A stretch of 64,000 bases of DNA from Pseudomonas sp. Irchel s3h14 (GCF_900187425.1 NZ_FYDJ01000005.1:1-64000); one strand, 5' to 3'; counted from the stretch's first letter, positions 53,674 to 64,000 are shown. Notes: a model not told the origin generated them from the sequence alone. A program made the numbers and translations.

Positions 53674-54015
53674 TCAAACGCGAGGCGGTCGCCATACCCC
53701 GGACGGGGTCTGTACGGGTAGGGAATCGCTGAAGAAGGAAATCACAACGGGGCTGAATACGGTTACAGGAGGCTTGAAGATCGAGACTTGCAGCATGCCG
53801 CCCGACTTGCACTCCTGGCCCGGCTTGCAAGGTTTGCCGTGCTCGACAGAACTTTTCATGTCGTTGCAGCAGTCCATCCCCATGTCGTCCATCATCGCCA
53901 TGCCCATCGTCTTCATTGGGCAAGGTTCTGTCGGTGCCTGAACGCCTGCCATCCCGTTGAGGGGAAGCGCCAGGCTAATCATGAAGATGATGCAAAACCG
54001 CAGATAGCGTTTCAT
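53674..54015 (-). CDS. Small Met/Cys-rich exported protein of the cus operon
   Basis: A 113-residue protein. The N-terminus (RFCIIFMISLALPLNGMAG) is a signal peptide. The mature part has CPMKTMGMAMMDDMGMDCC and further Cys and His residues that could bind copper, and ends in GVWRPPRV. Similar short proteins precede copper operons in Pseudomonas. It begins the copper unit 100 bp before cusC. Probable copper sensing or storage; not proven. Confidence 0.65.
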   Translation of the reverse strand: MKRYLRFCIIFMISLALPLNGMAGVQAPTEPCPMKTMGMAMMDDMGMDCCNDMKSSVEHGKPCKPGQECKSGGMLQVSIFKPPVTVFSPVVISFFSDSLPVQTPSGVWRPPRV

Positions 54016-54243
54016 GGGCTGGAGTGTAGTCTTTGAAAACAGCGGTTACCATTCGAAAAATGTCTTAGCTATCTAGTGAAAGACGCTGAAGAAGCGTGAT
54101 CTCACCATCGCTTGATTAAGCCAGCGTTACGGATAAAAACCGGAACTCATACAAGCACCGAACGCCGATTTCTCCGGGGTTACAACGCCAAACAAGTGCC
54201 GGTATTGCGCGGATCTTCGCCTGCAGATCTCCGCCGCGCCAGA

Positions 54244-54324
54244 TTACTTAGCCTTTGCGCTCTTGATGTCGCTTATTATTTGCTGCGCAATAGCTTCTAC
54301 CTGCTCTTGAGTCATAGCTGACAT
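54244..54324 (-). CDS. Possible 26-residue protein
   Basis: MSAMTQEQVEAIAQQIISDI followed by KSAKAK and a stop. It begins 7 bp after the stop of the 71-residue gene, as in an operon. The N-terminal TQEQVEAIAQQII looks like a helical domain start. It may be a real micro-gene or the remains of a longer one. Confidence 0.35.
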   Translation of the reverse strand: MSAMTQEQVEAIAQQIISDIKSAKAK

Positions 54325-54331
54325 GCGGTCG

Positions 54332-54547
54332 TCAATGAAGAGTCACAACCCTGCGGCTTTCGCCAATCCTGATCCGGTCCAGTGCCCTGTTTAGAGAATC
54401 CAGGGCGTCAAGGAGGGCTTTCGCCTCGATCTCTCGACCATCTCCCCAAAGGCGTTCAGCCATTCTGTTCAGGGCTTGGATGGCGTGCTCAATTTCAGTA
54501 GCAGTAGCCGTCGCTGCTACTTTACTTTCCGGCTTTTTCTTCGGCAT
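54332..54547 (-). CDS. Small hypothetical protein
   Basis: A 71-residue protein. A lysine-rich start (MPKKKPESK) is followed by a helical segment EIEHAIQALNRMAERLWGDGREIEAKALLDAL... with heptad-like hydrophobic spacing. No family recognised. It lies between the copper operon and tRNA-Gln in a region with an integrase remnant, so it may be cargo of a decayed element. Confidence 0.5.
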   Translation of the reverse strand: MPKKKPESKVAATATATEIEHAIQALNRMAERLWGDGREIEAKALLDALDSLNRALDRIRIGESRRVVTLH

Positions 54548-54952
54548 TCAGTAACCCTTCTGCAGGGCATTGCTCTGTCTTTCAATTGTTAGTGCGAATA
54601 CATCGCCCATCGGAACAAGTGTCGCTCTGAGGCTCGGTGAAGCTGTTGCCGTCGTCCGAGCCCAGGATTAGGCGCGCCCTTCTCGAAATTCTGATCGAGC
54701 GCTTTGCAGAAGAATCCAGCAACCTAGACGAATATTTGAGCTGATACTTGCGAATGGTTCAAGCGCTGCGCATCGCTCCTCCAGCAAGCGCACAAACATG
54801 GTCAGGCTCTGCGACACAGCATCTCTGCGCCATACCAGCCAGGTGAGAAAATAACGGAAGGATTCCGACGACGGCCAGACGTTGACCGTGGTGCATCCGG
54901 GCATGCTTTCGAGCATGCCGGCTGAGTTATACCTGAATGAGTATAAGGAAAA
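54548..54952. other. 405-bp stretch without a clear gene
   Basis: Contains a hairpin GCATGC-TTTCGA-GCATGC (about 54901-54918) and an open minus-strand frame of up to 82 codons ending at 54668 with no good ribosome binding site. I see no feature I would defend. It may be remains of an integrated element. Confidence 0.5.
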
Positions 54953-55027
54953 TGGCAGGGGCGGCTGGATTCGAACCAACGCATGGCAGGATCAAAACCT
55001 GCTGCCTTACCGCTTGGCGACGCCCCT
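54953..55027 (-). tRNA. tRNA-Gln (TTG)
   Basis: 75 nt with the acceptor stem AGGGGCG/CGCCCCT, encoded CCA end, D arm CGCCAAGCGGTAAGGC, anticodon loop TTTTGAT (anticodon TTG) and T arm GGTTCGAATCC. Confidence 0.95.
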
Positions 55028-55300
55028 GTATCTGTTGCTACGAGTGCCCAGCACTCTCTTCCTGATTTTGCAGCTTGCGAGCAACATCGAGATGCTGCGT
55101 CCTTACGCTATAAGCCCTGTAAGGGCCTTTGCAAGATGCGCGGAAATTTATCAACTTTCGCTTCGCCTGGGAAGATAAAAAACAAAAAATTCGCTACAAA
55201 ACAGTCACTTACTGTTTATCCAGGTTAGATCCAATCCTCTCCGGGGCTTTTGAGTTTTCCAGCAGTACCACGAAGGTGGCCGGTGACAGTTCCGGCCCCA

Positions 55301-55468
55301 AGCGTGACCGAGGAAGATCGCAAAGCATTGCTTGGACACAAGAATGGCAGCATCACGAGCCATTATTCTACCGCAGAGCTTGGGCAACTGATCGAAGCGG
55401 CAAACAAAGCGTCGACCACGGATTCCCGCGGACAGGCACTGACCATTATCAGGAGGAAAACGGGATGA
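55301..55468 (+). pseudogene. C-terminal remnant of a tyrosine recombinase (phage integrase)
   Basis: The encoded peptide has SVTEEDRKALLGHKNGSITS, then HYSTAELGQLIEAANK and RRKTG, the C-terminal end of a phage-type integrase with the LLGH motif and catalytic Tyr in HYS. There is no N-terminal or central part. It lies between tRNA-Gln and tRNA-Pro, common target sites, and is the scar of a lost element. The rest of 55028-55537 holds nothing else recognisable. Confidence 0.7.
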
Positions 55469-55493
55469 TCCCCCGCAAAAGTCCTTACGCGTA

Positions 55494-55523
55494 AAAAAGC
55501 CGAACTGGCTAGAGTTCGGCTAA
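55494..55523 (-). terminator. Rho-independent terminator after tRNA-Pro
   Basis: On the minus strand AGCCGAACT-CTAGCC-AGTTCGGCT is followed by TTTTTTA. It ends the tRNA-Pro transcript. Confidence 0.8.
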
Positions 55524-55537
55524 GTTACTGATAAATA

Positions 55538-55614
55538 TGGTCGGGACGGAGTGATTCGAACACTCGACCCCTAGCACCCCATGCTAGTGCGCTACCGGAC
55601 TGCGCTACGCCCCG
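55538..55614 (-). tRNA. tRNA-Pro (GGG)
   Basis: 77 nt with acceptor CGGGGCG, anticodon loop ATGGGGT (anticodon GGG), T arm GTTCGAATC and encoded CCA. Confidence 0.95.
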
Positions 55615-55703
55615 ACTAGGCGTGAAACCCGTTCCTCTTCTCGAAGAACGCTCAAGAATATATCGCAAGCTTTTGAAAACTGGAAGTATTTAAAAGCAGG
55701 AAA

Positions 55704-56060
55704 TTATTTCTTGAGCACAACCAGTACATCTTCCAATTCAGCGATCATCTGCCGAATCATTTGCTTGTATTGAGTGGTGTCGTCTTTAGCTTCATCGCCG
55801 GACAAACGCAGGCGTGCACCGCCGATGGTGAACCCCTGATCGTAAAGAAGCGCGCGGATCTGCCGGATCATCAGCACGTCTTGTCGCTGATAATACCGGC
55901 GGTTTCCGCGGCGTTTGACGGGGTTGAGTTGAGGAAACTCCTGCTCCCAGTAACGCAGCACGTGTGGTTTTACCGCACACAGCTCGCTGACTTCACCAAT
56001 GGTGAAGTAGCGTTTGCCTGGGATGACGGGTAGCTCGTCGTTATGACTTGGTTCCAGCAT
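55704..56060 (-). CDS. MerR-family regulator
   Basis: A 118-residue protein. [20 protein letters not shown], then EQEF and [15 protein letters not shown] are the MerR HTH and wing, followed by a short C-terminal helix without metal-binding Cys. It is the usual neighbour after ihfA in Pseudomonas. ATG 56060 overlaps the ihfA end by 20 bp. Function unknown. Confidence 0.85.
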   Translation of the reverse strand: MLEPSHNDELPVIPGKRYFTIGEVSELCAVKPHVLRYWEQEFPQLNPVKRRGNRRYYQRQDVLMIRQIRALLYDQGFTIGGARLRLSGDEAKDDTTQYKQMIRQMIAELEDVLVVLKK

Positions 56061-56343
56061 AAGCCTCAACTCGGGCCTTCAACTTCTGCCCTGGACGAAA
56101 GGTGACCACACGGCGAGCCGTGATCGGGATTTCTTCACCCGTTTTCGGATTGCGGCCAGGCCGCTGGCGTTTGTCCCGAAGGTCGAAATTGCCGAAACCG
56201 GACAATTTGACTTGTTCGTTGTCTTCAAGAGCGTGCCTGATTTCTTCAAAAAACAGTTCGACCAATTCCTTGGCTTCCCGTTTATTCAGGCCCAGCTCTT
56301 CATACAGACGTTCCGCCATCTCAGCTTTCGTCAGAGCCCCCAT
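56041..56343 (-). CDS. ihfA: Integration host factor alpha subunit
   Basis: A 100-residue DNA-bending protein. [20 protein letters not shown] at the start and [14 protein letters not shown], the beta-arm with the intercalating Pro, identify IHF-alpha. It pairs with IHF-beta encoded elsewhere. It starts 3 bp after pheT. Confidence 0.97.
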   Translation of the reverse strand: MGALTKAEMAERLYEELGLNKREAKELVELFFEEIRHALEDNEQVKLSGFGNFDLRDKRQRPGRNPKTGEEIPITARRVVTFRPGQKLKARVEAYAGTKS

Positions 56344-56346
56344 ACG

Positions 56347-58728
56347 TCACTTCCTTAACGTGGCGTTCAACCTTTGTTCGAGCGAGGTGAGGATGTTTTG
56401 CGTCGTGGTATTCACCTCATCGTCATTAAGAGTGCGCGATGGATGCTGCCAGGTCAAGCCGACTGCAAGGCTTTTTCTATCAGGATCAATGCCTTTACCC
56501 TGATACACGTCAAATAGCCTTAGGTCTGTCAGCCATTCGCCTGCATTTTCACGGATTACGTCCAGTACGGCACTGGCCGCAACGTCCGTGGCCGCAATGA
56601 GTGCCAGATCACGACGCACTTCAGGAAAGCGCGATAACTCCTGGAATTTAGGCATTTTGCCCAACGCTACTTCGGCCAAAACCAGCTCGAATACGAAGAC
56701 CGGACGGTCGAGACCGAGAGTTTTCGACAATTCAGGGTGGATAGCACCGACGAAACCGACCAAGCGACCTTCACGTTCGATGCGCGCGGTTTGACCCGGG
56801 TGCAACGCAGGGTGTTTGCCCGGTACGAAAGAGAATGAATCCAGTGCACCGGCGAAGCCCAGCACCGCTTCCACGTCGGCTTTGACGTCGAAGAAGTCCA
56901 CCACATCGCGACCTTGTGCCCAGCCTTCCGGCAGACGGCTACCGCAAACAACACCCGCCAGCATCGGCTCTTGCTTCAGGCCTTCCAGTTGACCGACGAA
57001 ACGCAGGCCGCTTTCGAACAAACGAACGCGATCTTGCTGACGGTTCAGGTTGTGCTGGAGCGCCTTCACCAGACCCGGCCACAAGGACGAGCGCATGGCG
57101 GCCATGTCGTTCGAAATCGGGTTGGCCAACAACAGCGGTTCGACACCTGGATTAAACAGCTCAAACTGTTTCGGATCGATGAAGCTGTAGGTGATCGCTT
57201 CCTGATAGCCACGGGCTACCAGCAGACGGCGCAGCTCAGGCAGATCGCTCCGCGCCTCAGCCTTGGCCTGCGGCGCCAGACGAGCTTGCGGGTAGCGAAC
57301 CGGCAGACGGTTGTAACCATACAGACGAGCCAGTTCTTCGATCAGATCGACTTCCAGGCTGATGTCGAAGCGATGGCTTGGCACTTCAACGCGCCACTGC
57401 CCTGCCCCATCGGCAGAAATCTTCAGACCCAGGCCGCTGAGCAGTCGCTCGACTTCGGCCGAATCCATTTCCATACCCAGCATCTGAGTGATGCGTTGCG
57501 CACGCAGAGTAACTGGCGCAATCGACGGCAGGTGCTGCTCGCTGACGGTTTCGATGATCGGACCAGCTTCGCCGCCGGTGATTTCCAGCAACAGGCCGGT
57601 GGCGCGTTCCATCGCTTCACGAGCCAACTGCCAGTCCACGCCACGCTCGTAGCGGTGCGAGGCGTCGGTGTGCAGGCCATAGGAACGGGCCTTGCCAGCG
57701 ACAGCAATTTGATCGAAAAAAGCGCTTTCGAGGAAGACATCGCGAGTGGTCGAGGTGTTGACGCCACTGTGCTCGCCACCCATGACGCCGGCAATGGCCA
57801 GGGCGCGGGTGTGGTCGGCAATCACCAGCGTATCGCTACGCAGGCTGACTTCCTGACCGTCGAGCAGTACCAGCTTCTCGCCTTCTTCAGCCATGCGCAC
57901 GCGGATGCCGCCATTGATTTCGGCGAGATCAAATGCATGCAGCGGTTGACCCAGTTCCAGCATCACGTAGTTGGTGATGTCGACGGCAGCGTCGATGCTG
58001 CGCACGTCACCACGACGCAGGCGCTCGACCATCCACAGCGGCGTTGGCTTGGACAGGTCGACGTTACGGATCACACGACCCAGGTAACGCGGGCAAGCGG
58101 CTGGCGCCAGCACTTCGATCGAACGCACTTCGTCGTGCACGGCTGGCACGACAGCAACCACCGGACGGGTGACTTCAGCAGCGTACAACGCGCCGACTTC
58201 ACGGGCCAGACCGGCCAGGGACAGACAGTCGCCGCGGTTAGGGGTCAGGTCGACCTCGATGCTGGCGTCGTCCAGGCTCAGGTACTCACGAATGTCCTGA
58301 CCGACCGGCGCATCGGCCGGCAATTCCATCAGGCCATCGTCGCCTTCGCCGACTTGCAGCTCGGCTTGCGAGCACAGCATGCCGTTGGACTCAACGCCAC
58401 GCAGCTTGGCTTTCTTGATCTTGAAGTCGCCCGGCAGTTCGGCACCGATCATGGCGAACGGGATCTTCAGGCCCGGGCGCACGTTTGGCGCACCGCAAAC
58501 GACCTGGAAGGTCTCCGAGCCATTGCTGACCTGGCAAACGCGCAGCTTGTCGGCGTCTGGATGTTGCTCGGTGCTTAGCACTTCGCCCACCACCACACCG
58601 GTGAATTCGCCGGCGGCCAGCGTAACGCTATCGACCTCAAGACCGGCCATCGACAGACGAGCAACCAGCTCGTCACGACTTACCTGCGGGCTTACCCAGC
58701 CACGCAGCCATTGTTCACTGAATTTCAT
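56347..58728 (-). CDS. pheT: Phenylalanine-tRNA ligase beta subunit
   Basis: A 793-residue protein. MKFSEQWLRGWV opens it; the EMAP-like tRNA-binding domain, the B3/B4 editing domain (HRYERGVD region), B5 and the C-terminal anticodon-binding domain are all in order. Full length as in other Pseudomonas. Forms an alpha2beta2 enzyme with PheS. Confidence 0.97.
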   Translation of the reverse strand: MKFSEQWLRGWVSPQVSRDELVARLSMAGLEVDSVTLAAGEFTGVVVGEVLSTEQHPDADKLRVCQVSNGSETFQVVCGAPNVRPGLKIPFAMIGAELPGDFKIKKAKLRGVESNGMLCSQAELQVGEGDDGLMELPADAPVGQDIREYLSLDDASIEVDLTPNRGDCLSLAGLAREVGALYAAEVTRPVVAVVPAVHDEVRSIEVLAPAACPRYLGRVIRNVDLSKPTPLWMVERLRRGDVRSIDAAVDITNYVMLELGQPLHAFDLAEINGGIRVRMAEEGEKLVLLDGQEVSLRSDTLVIADHTRALAIAGVMGGEHSGVNTSTTRDVFLESAFFDQIAVAGKARSYGLHTDASHRYERGVDWQLAREAMERATGLLLEITGGEAGPIIETVSEQHLPSIAPVTLRAQRITQMLGMEMDSAEVERLLSGLGLKISADGAGQWRVEVPSHRFDISLEVDLIEELARLYGYNRLPVRYPQARLAPQAKAEARSDLPELRRLLVARGYQEAITYSFIDPKQFELFNPGVEPLLLANPISNDMAAMRSSLWPGLVKALQHNLNRQQDRVRLFESGLRFVGQLEGLKQEPMLAGVVCGSRLPEGWAQGRDVVDFFDVKADVEAVLGFAGALDSFSFVPGKHPALHPGQTARIEREGRLVGFVGAIHPELSKTLGLDRPVFVFELVLAEVALGKMPKFQELSRFPEVRRDLALIAATDVAASAVLDVIRENAGEWLTDLRLFDVYQGKGIDPDRKSLAVGLTWQHPSRTLNDDEVNTTTQNILTSLEQRLNATLRK

Positions 58729-58754
58729 CCTGCTCTCCTAAGAATTCGTTACGA

Positions 58755-59826
<1,072 letters not shown>

Positions 59827-59880
59827 TGACGTTTAACACCTGGCCCCACAGATGTGAGGCCGGGTGACTGTCGGGGGTAC

Positions 59881-60237
59881 TTAAGCCAAGGTGGCTTTAG
59901 CTTTCTCGACAATCGCAGCAAACGCCGCTTTTTCGTTCACTGCCAGATCAGCCAGAACCTTACGGTCGATCTCGATGGACGCTTTTTTCAGGCCGGCGAT
60001 GAAACGGCTGTAGGACAGACCGTTGATACGTGCACCAGCGTTGATACGAGCGATCCACAGAGCGCGGAACTGACGTTTTTTCTGACGACGGTCACGGTAG
60101 GCGTATTGGCCTGCCTTGATTACCGCTTGCTTGGCAACACGGAATACGCGCGAGCGAGCGCCGTAGTAGCCTTTAGCAAGTTTCAGAATTTTTTTGTGAC
60201 GTTTACGGGCAATGACGCCACGCTTTACACGAGCCAT
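59881..60237 (-). CDS. rplT: Ribosomal protein bL20
   Basis: 118 residues: [40 protein letters not shown] and [20 protein letters not shown] are the standard bL20 blocks. Confidence 0.98.
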   Translation of the reverse strand: MARVKRGVIARKRHKKILKLAKGYYGARSRVFRVAKQAVIKAGQYAYRDRRQKKRQFRALWIARINAGARINGLSYSRFIAGLKKASIEIDRKVLADLAVNEKAAFAAIVEKAKATLA

Positions 60238-60264
60238 GAGTTACTTCCTCTATTCTTGACTAAA

Positions 60265-60459
60265 TTAACGAAGGCGCAGCATGCGCTCGACTTTTGCCAC
60301 GTCACACGGTGCCAGCAAGCTGCTACCGCGCAGTTGACGCTTACGCTTGGTCGACATTTTAGTCAGGATGTGGCTCTTGAAAGCGTGCTTGTGCTTGATA
60401 CCGTTAGCAGTTTTCAGAAACCGCTTAGCAGCACCACTTTTAGTTTTCATTTTTGGCAT
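60265..60459 (-). CDS. rpmI: Ribosomal protein bL35
   Basis: 64 residues: [20 protein letters not shown] and [17 protein letters not shown] match bL35. It sits between infC and rplT as usual. Confidence 0.98.
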   Translation of the reverse strand: MPKMKTKSGAAKRFLKTANGIKHKHAFKSHILTKMSTKRKRQLRGSSLLAPCDVAKVERMLRLR

Positions 60460-60519
60460 GTTCGGATACTCCGCATTCAGTTGATAAACATAATCAGAAG
60501 GCCTGCCGTGCCCTATTGA

Positions 60520-61071
60520 TTACTTCTTCTTTTTCGGGGCGATGACCATGATCAGTTGGCGTCCTTCCATCTTAGGATGCTGTTCGACCGAACCGTACTC
60601 GAGCAAGTCACCTTCAACTCGCTTGAGGAGTTCCATCCCCAGCTCCTGGTGGGCCATCTCACGGCCGCGGAATCGCAAGGATACCTTGGCCCTGTCCCCA
60701 TCACTCAGGAAACGTACCAGGTTGCGCAGTTTTACCTGGTAATCCCCTTCCTCCGTCCCTGGACGAAACTTGATTTCTTTAACCTGAATCTGCTTCTGGT
60801 TTTTCTTGGCCGCAGCAATCTGCTTCTTCTTTTCGAAGATCGATTTGCCGTAGTCCATCAGTTTGCAAACAGGGGGTACTGCATCGGCGGAAATTTCCAC
60901 CAGATCCAGTTTGGCCTCTTCAGCCTTAAGAAGCGCGTCTTCAATTGACACAATCCCAAGCTGTTCACCTTCAGCCCCAATTAACCGAACCTCGCGTGCC
61001 GAGATATTCTCGTTGATCGGGGCCTTCGGTGCAGCTCGTTTATCTTGTCTCATTTCACGCTTAATAGTAAT
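60520..61071 (-). CDS. infC: Translation initiation factor IF-3, ATT start
   Basis: 183 residues including the start. I place the start at ATT 61071 (ATT ACT ATT AAG CGT GAA ATG), giving [20 protein letters not shown], not at the ATG 18 bases later. GGAG lies upstream, and IF-3 genes use the rare ATT codon for autoregulation by IF-3. The ATT shares its A with the thrS stop TAA (TAATT). The C-terminal APKKKK end is standard. Confidence 0.95.
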   Translation of the reverse strand: MTIKREMRQDKRAAPKAPINENISAREVRLIGAEGEQLGIVSIEDALLKAEEAKLDLVEISADAVPPVCKLMDYGKSIFEKKKQIAAAKKNQKQIQVKEIKFRPGTEEGDYQVKLRNLVRFLSDGDRAKVSLRFRGREMAHQELGMELLKRVEGDLLEYGSVEQHPKMEGRQLIMVIAPKKKK

Positions 61072-62993
61072 TACTCCGAATCTGGGCGACCACGCCGGGA
61101 AACCGCTTGAGCGAGGAACTCGGCGAACTGGGCGACGGGCATCGAGCCCAGGTCAGCACCTTCACGAGTACGCACAGCGACAGTCTGCATCTCGACTTCC
61201 CGATCTCCGATAACCAAGAGATAAGGAACCTTGAGCAAAGTATGCTCGCGGATTTTAAAGCCGATCTTTTCATTTCTCAAGTCAGACTTGGCACGAAATC
61301 CGCTTTCGTTGAGAGTTTTTTCAACCTCGGCGGCGAAATCAGCCTGTTTATCAGTGATATTCATGATCACTGCCTGGGTCGGAGCCAGCCACGCGGGGAA
61401 TGCACCCTCGTAGTGCTCGATCAGGATTCCGACGAAACGTTCGAAGGAGCCAAGGATCGCCCGGTGCAACATCACCGGGTGCTTGCGACTGTTGTCTTCA
61501 GAGACGTATTCGGCTCCCAGACGGACAGGCAGGTTAAAATCGAGCTGAAGGGTACCACACTGCCAGACGCGGCCAAGGCAATCTTTCAGCGAGAACTCGA
61601 TCTTCGGACCATAGAATGCACCCTCGCCCGGCTGCAGATCGTACGGCAGGCCAGCACTATCAAGGGCTGCAGCCAGGGCCGCTTCGGCGCGATCCCACAG
61701 CTCGTCGGAACCGACGCGTTTTTCCGGACGAGTGGACAGCTTCATCTCAACGTCTTTGAAGCCGAAGTCGGCATAAACGTCCATGGTCAGCTTGATGAAC
61801 GCAGCGGATTCGGCCTGCATCTGCTCTTCAGTACAGAAGATGTGGGCGTCGTCCTGAGTGAACGCACGCACACGCATGATGCCGTGCAACGCACCCGATG
61901 GCTCGTTACGGTGACAAGCACCGAATTCGGCCAGACGCATCGGCAACTCGCGGTAGCTTTTCAGACCCTGATTGAACACTTGCACGTGGCAAGGGCAGTT
62001 CATCGGCTTGATGGCGTAGTCGCGGTTTTCCGACTGCGTGGTGAACATGTTGTCGGCGTAGTTGGCCCAGTGCCCGGACTTCTCCCACAGGCTGCGGTCA
62101 ACGACCTGCGGAGTTTTGATCTCCAGGTAACCGTTGTCGCGCTGAACCTTGCGCATGTATTGCTCGAGCACCTGGTACAGAGTCCAGCCGTTCGGGTGCC
62201 AGAACACCATGCCTGGCGACTCTTCCTGGGTGTGGAACAGGCCCAGACGCTTGCCGATCTTGCGGTGATCGCGCTTCTCAGCTTCTTCGATGCGCTGGAT
62301 GTAAGCTGCCAGCTGCTTCTTATCTGCCCATGCGGTGCCGTAAACGCGCTGCAATTGCTCGTTCTTGGCATCGCCACGCCAGTAGGCGCCGGACAACTTG
62401 GTCAGCTTGAAGGATTTCAGGAAGCGCGTGTTCGGCACGTGCGGACCGCGGCACATGTCGACGTATTCTTCGTGATAGTACAGGCCCATGGCCTGTTCGT
62501 TCGGCATGTCTTCGACCAGACGCAGCTTGTAGTCTTCGCCGCGGGCCTTGAACACTTCGATCACTTCGGCGCGCGGAGTGACTTTCTTGATTACGTCGTA
62601 ATCTTTTTCGATCAGCTGCTGCATGCGCTGTTCGATGGCGGCCAGGTCGTCCGGAGTGAAAGGACGTTCGAAGGCGATGTCGTAATAGAAGCCTTCGTCG
62701 ATGACCGGACCGATGACCATCTTGGCCGTCGGGTACAGCTGCTTGACCGCATGGCCAACCAGGTGGGCGCAAGAGTGGCGAATGATCTCCAGCCCCTCTT
62801 CATCCTTTGGCGTAATGATTTGCAGCGTAGCGTCGCTGCTGATGATGTCGCTGGCGTCGACCAGCTTGCCATCGACCTTACCGGCCACGGTGGCTTTGGC
62901 CAGACCTGCACCAATGGATGCGGCGACCTCGGCTACGGATACCGGGTGATCGAATGAACGTTGACTGCCGTCGGGAAGAGTAATAGTTGGCAT
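61071..62993 (-). CDS. thrS: Threonine-tRNA ligase
   Basis: 640 residues. [14 protein letters not shown] begins the TGS domain, then the editing domain, the class II core ([11 protein letters not shown], and [21 protein letters not shown] block) and the anticodon-binding end. ATG 62993 has AGGAGG upstream; an upstream frame from 63026 is not used. First gene of the translation operon. Confidence 0.97.
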   Translation of the reverse strand: MPTITLPDGSQRSFDHPVSVAEVAASIGAGLAKATVAGKVDGKLVDASDIISSDATLQIITPKDEEGLEIIRHSCAHLVGHAVKQLYPTAKMVIGPVIDEGFYYDIAFERPFTPDDLAAIEQRMQQLIEKDYDVIKKVTPRAEVIEVFKARGEDYKLRLVEDMPNEQAMGLYYHEEYVDMCRGPHVPNTRFLKSFKLTKLSGAYWRGDAKNEQLQRVYGTAWADKKQLAAYIQRIEEAEKRDHRKIGKRLGLFHTQEESPGMVFWHPNGWTLYQVLEQYMRKVQRDNGYLEIKTPQVVDRSLWEKSGHWANYADNMFTTQSENRDYAIKPMNCPCHVQVFNQGLKSYRELPMRLAEFGACHRNEPSGALHGIMRVRAFTQDDAHIFCTEEQMQAESAAFIKLTMDVYADFGFKDVEMKLSTRPEKRVGSDELWDRAEAALAAALDSAGLPYDLQPGEGAFYGPKIEFSLKDCLGRVWQCGTLQLDFNLPVRLGAEYVSEDNSRKHPVMLHRAILGSFERFVGILIEHYEGAFPAWLAPTQAVIMNITDKQADFAAEVEKTLNESGFRAKSDLRNEKIGFKIREHTLLKVPYLLVIGDREVEMQTVAVRTREGADLGSMPVAQFAEFLAQAVSRRGRPDSE

Positions 62994-63365
62994 GGCGCCT
63001 CCTCTCCTAGTGGTGACCCCTACCAAAGGTCACGTGGGTTGGGATGAGCCAGTACAAGATCCGATCCAGGCCATTCAATGACGAACGCCTGCCTTACAGC
63101 GGCAGGAGCCTTGCGGCCAACCGGAAAACCGAATCAGAGTGACTGGGATTCAAATCAGGGTTATTCGCACATTTGCCGCCACCGGGACTGAAGGATCCGG
63201 AGCCTGCAAACGCCCGAGCCAGGCATGCTAGCACAGATGAACGGTCGTCGATGCACCGAGGCTTTGTCTTGGGGCAAATCGGGCAATTTTATGCCAGAGT
63301 GCTGAACTAGAACCCTGCTTTACCCCTCAGATAACAAGACATTGACCCACAAGGAGCATCCCAGC
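62994..63365. other. thrS leader and divergent spacer (372 bp)
   Basis: No gene is seen. It must hold the thrS promoter and a leader with several possible hairpins (for example GCCTGCCTTACAGCGGCAGG near 63089), and the promoter of the small exported protein. I can name no control element with certainty. Confidence 0.4.
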
Positions 63366-63668
63366 ATGCATCTGAAACGTTTATTCGCAGTCATCGCCCC
63401 CATCGTTTTGCTGCTGCCACTGGCCGCCCATGCCGATTGGCCGAAGGGCGAACGCGAGAAATACATGGCTCAGTGCACAGAAGCGGCCACTCCGCAGATC
63501 GGTGCTGCAGCAGCAAAGGCTCACTGCGCTTGCGGCGCCGATGCCATCAAATCGTACCCTGCAAAAGACATCCAGTCCCTGATGGACAACACCGCCAGTG
63601 ATGCCCTGAAACAAAAAGCACTGACGCAAATTAGCGCGTGCAAAGCCGATAACAAGGCCAAAAAATAA
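63366..63668 (+). CDS. Small exported protein
   Basis: A 100-residue protein. Signal peptide MHLKRLFAVIAPIVLLLPLA, cleaved after AHA near 23. The mature part carries Cys at about 37, 53, 55 and 91, in YMAQCTEAA, HCACGADAI and ISACKAD. ATG 63366 has AAGGAG nine bases upstream, better than the ATG at 63342. Family unknown to me; common in Pseudomonas beside thrS. Confidence 0.75.
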   Translation: MHLKRLFAVIAPIVLLLPLAAHADWPKGEREKYMAQCTEAATPQIGAAAAKAHCACGADAIKSYPAKDIQSLMDNTASDALKQKALTQISACKADNKAKK

Positions 63669-63960
63669 GCCTGACATAGCGCTTTTTGCGCCTGCAACGA
63701 CAGTTAAAAGCCTCTGAAAACCGCCTTTTCGTACAATTTATTCAGGTTTTACAGGTTTTTTTATTGTCTTTACTTTTGGCTGAAAGCCTTTTAAAACGGG
63801 GCTTGCAGCCAAACAAAGCAGCAAACAGAACGCGACTGCAGGGCAAACAACACGTCCGGGGGGCTCCCAAAGCGAACATTTCGACTATGATACCCCGGTG
63901 TGCCCAGTTGGCCTGAGCAGCACAGCACTACTGAAAATATATGTTTCTTGGAGATACACC
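63669..63960 (+). other. Cold-shock gene leader (292 bp)
   Basis: No convincing gene. T-rich sequence (about 63728-63775) is followed by a long untranslated leader and GGAGATACACC before the csp start at 63961. Long leaders are typical for cold-shock genes. Confidence 0.5.
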
Positions 63961-64000
63961 ATGTCTAATCGCCAAACCGGCACCGTTAAATGGTTCAACG
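63961..64000 (+). CDS. Cold-shock protein, 5' part
   Basis: The window ends inside the gene. The 13 visible residues MSNRQTGTVKWFN are the standard start of CspA-type RNA chaperones. Confidence 0.9.
   Translation, partial: MSNRQTGTVKWFN

Noticed and set aside
54668..54916. 82-codon minus-strand frame beside tRNA-Gln
   Set aside because: No ribosome binding site, no family, and longer versions run into the tRNA gene.
56914..58578. 554-codon plus-strand frame opposite pheT
   Set aside because: pheT is certain on the other strand; the frame is open only because of codon bias.
59827..59880. Phe-rich leader peptide for pheST attenuation
   Set aside because: No start codon followed by Phe codons is found on the minus strand here.
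61107..62957. 616-codon plus-strand frame opposite thrS
   Set aside because: Same reason; thrS is a conserved gene with all motifs.
63686..63916. 76-codon frame before the cold-shock gene
   Set aside because: Lies in the expected long leader, with no start signal and low-complexity content.

Overview
The window looks like a Pseudomonas chromosome, most likely of the P. fluorescens group. The evidence is the typical order thrS-infC-rpmI-rplT-pheS-pheT-ihfA-merR followed by tRNA-Pro, the REP/REPIN hairpins built on GGGAGCnnGCTTGCTCGCGA, a dispersed repeat ending GGATATGTAC, and high-GC codon use. No tools were run. Family names rest on reading the protein sequences and comparing them with remembered family members.

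Region 1 (about 0.3-30.4 kb) is a steroid catabolic cluster. It holds a ketosteroid isomerase (25.0 kb), a 3beta/17beta-hydroxysteroid dehydrogenase-like SDR (2.5 kb), two KstD-like flavoproteins, the KshA oxygenase (16.3 kb) and a KshB-type reductase (3.3 kb). Lower-pathway enzymes are an HsaD-like meta-cleavage hydrolase plus the hydratase, acylating aldehyde dehydrogenase and aldolase of the HsaE-G-F type. A set for rings C/D (the HIP branch) resembles FadD3, FadE30 with a partner subunit, IpdF, a thiolase and a MaoC hydratase. A DUF1302/DUF1329 envelope pair, a secreted SurE-like protein, a NudE-like hydrolase and a TeiR-like LuxR regulator complete the cluster. HsaA, the HsaC ring-cleavage dioxygenase, IpdAB/IpdC and EchA20 are not seen here. 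Ten copies of an 18-bp palindrome, consensus TAGTCCnnnnGGACGATG, lie in front of nearly every transcription unit of this region, and I noticed none to the right of 30.4 kb. They probably define the regulon.

Region 2 (30.5-35.1 kb) holds an iron alcohol dehydrogenase of the phosphonoacetaldehyde reductase type, an organophosphate-type MFS transporter, a LysR regulator and phosphonoacetaldehyde hydrolase PhnX. No PhnW transaminase is present. This suggests a route from 2-hydroxyethylphosphonate through phosphonoacetaldehyde. A remnant of an acetaldehyde dehydrogenase gene follows phnX.

Region 3 (35.6-47.2 kb) has a LuxR regulator, a spermidine/putrescine-type ABC importer with an aldehyde dehydrogenase, a small P-loop kinase, a LysR regulator and three exported proteins (two hydrolases and a cupin-carboxymuconolactone decarboxylase fusion). 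Region 4 (47.3-54.0 kb) is a copper/silver efflux operon cusCBAF with a Met/Cys-rich leader gene. Region 5 (54.2-55.6 kb) is a scar with two very small ORFs, tRNA-Gln, an integrase remnant and tRNA-Pro. Region 6 (55.7-63.0 kb) is the conserved translation operon, followed by a small exported protein and the start of a cold-shock gene cut by the window edge.
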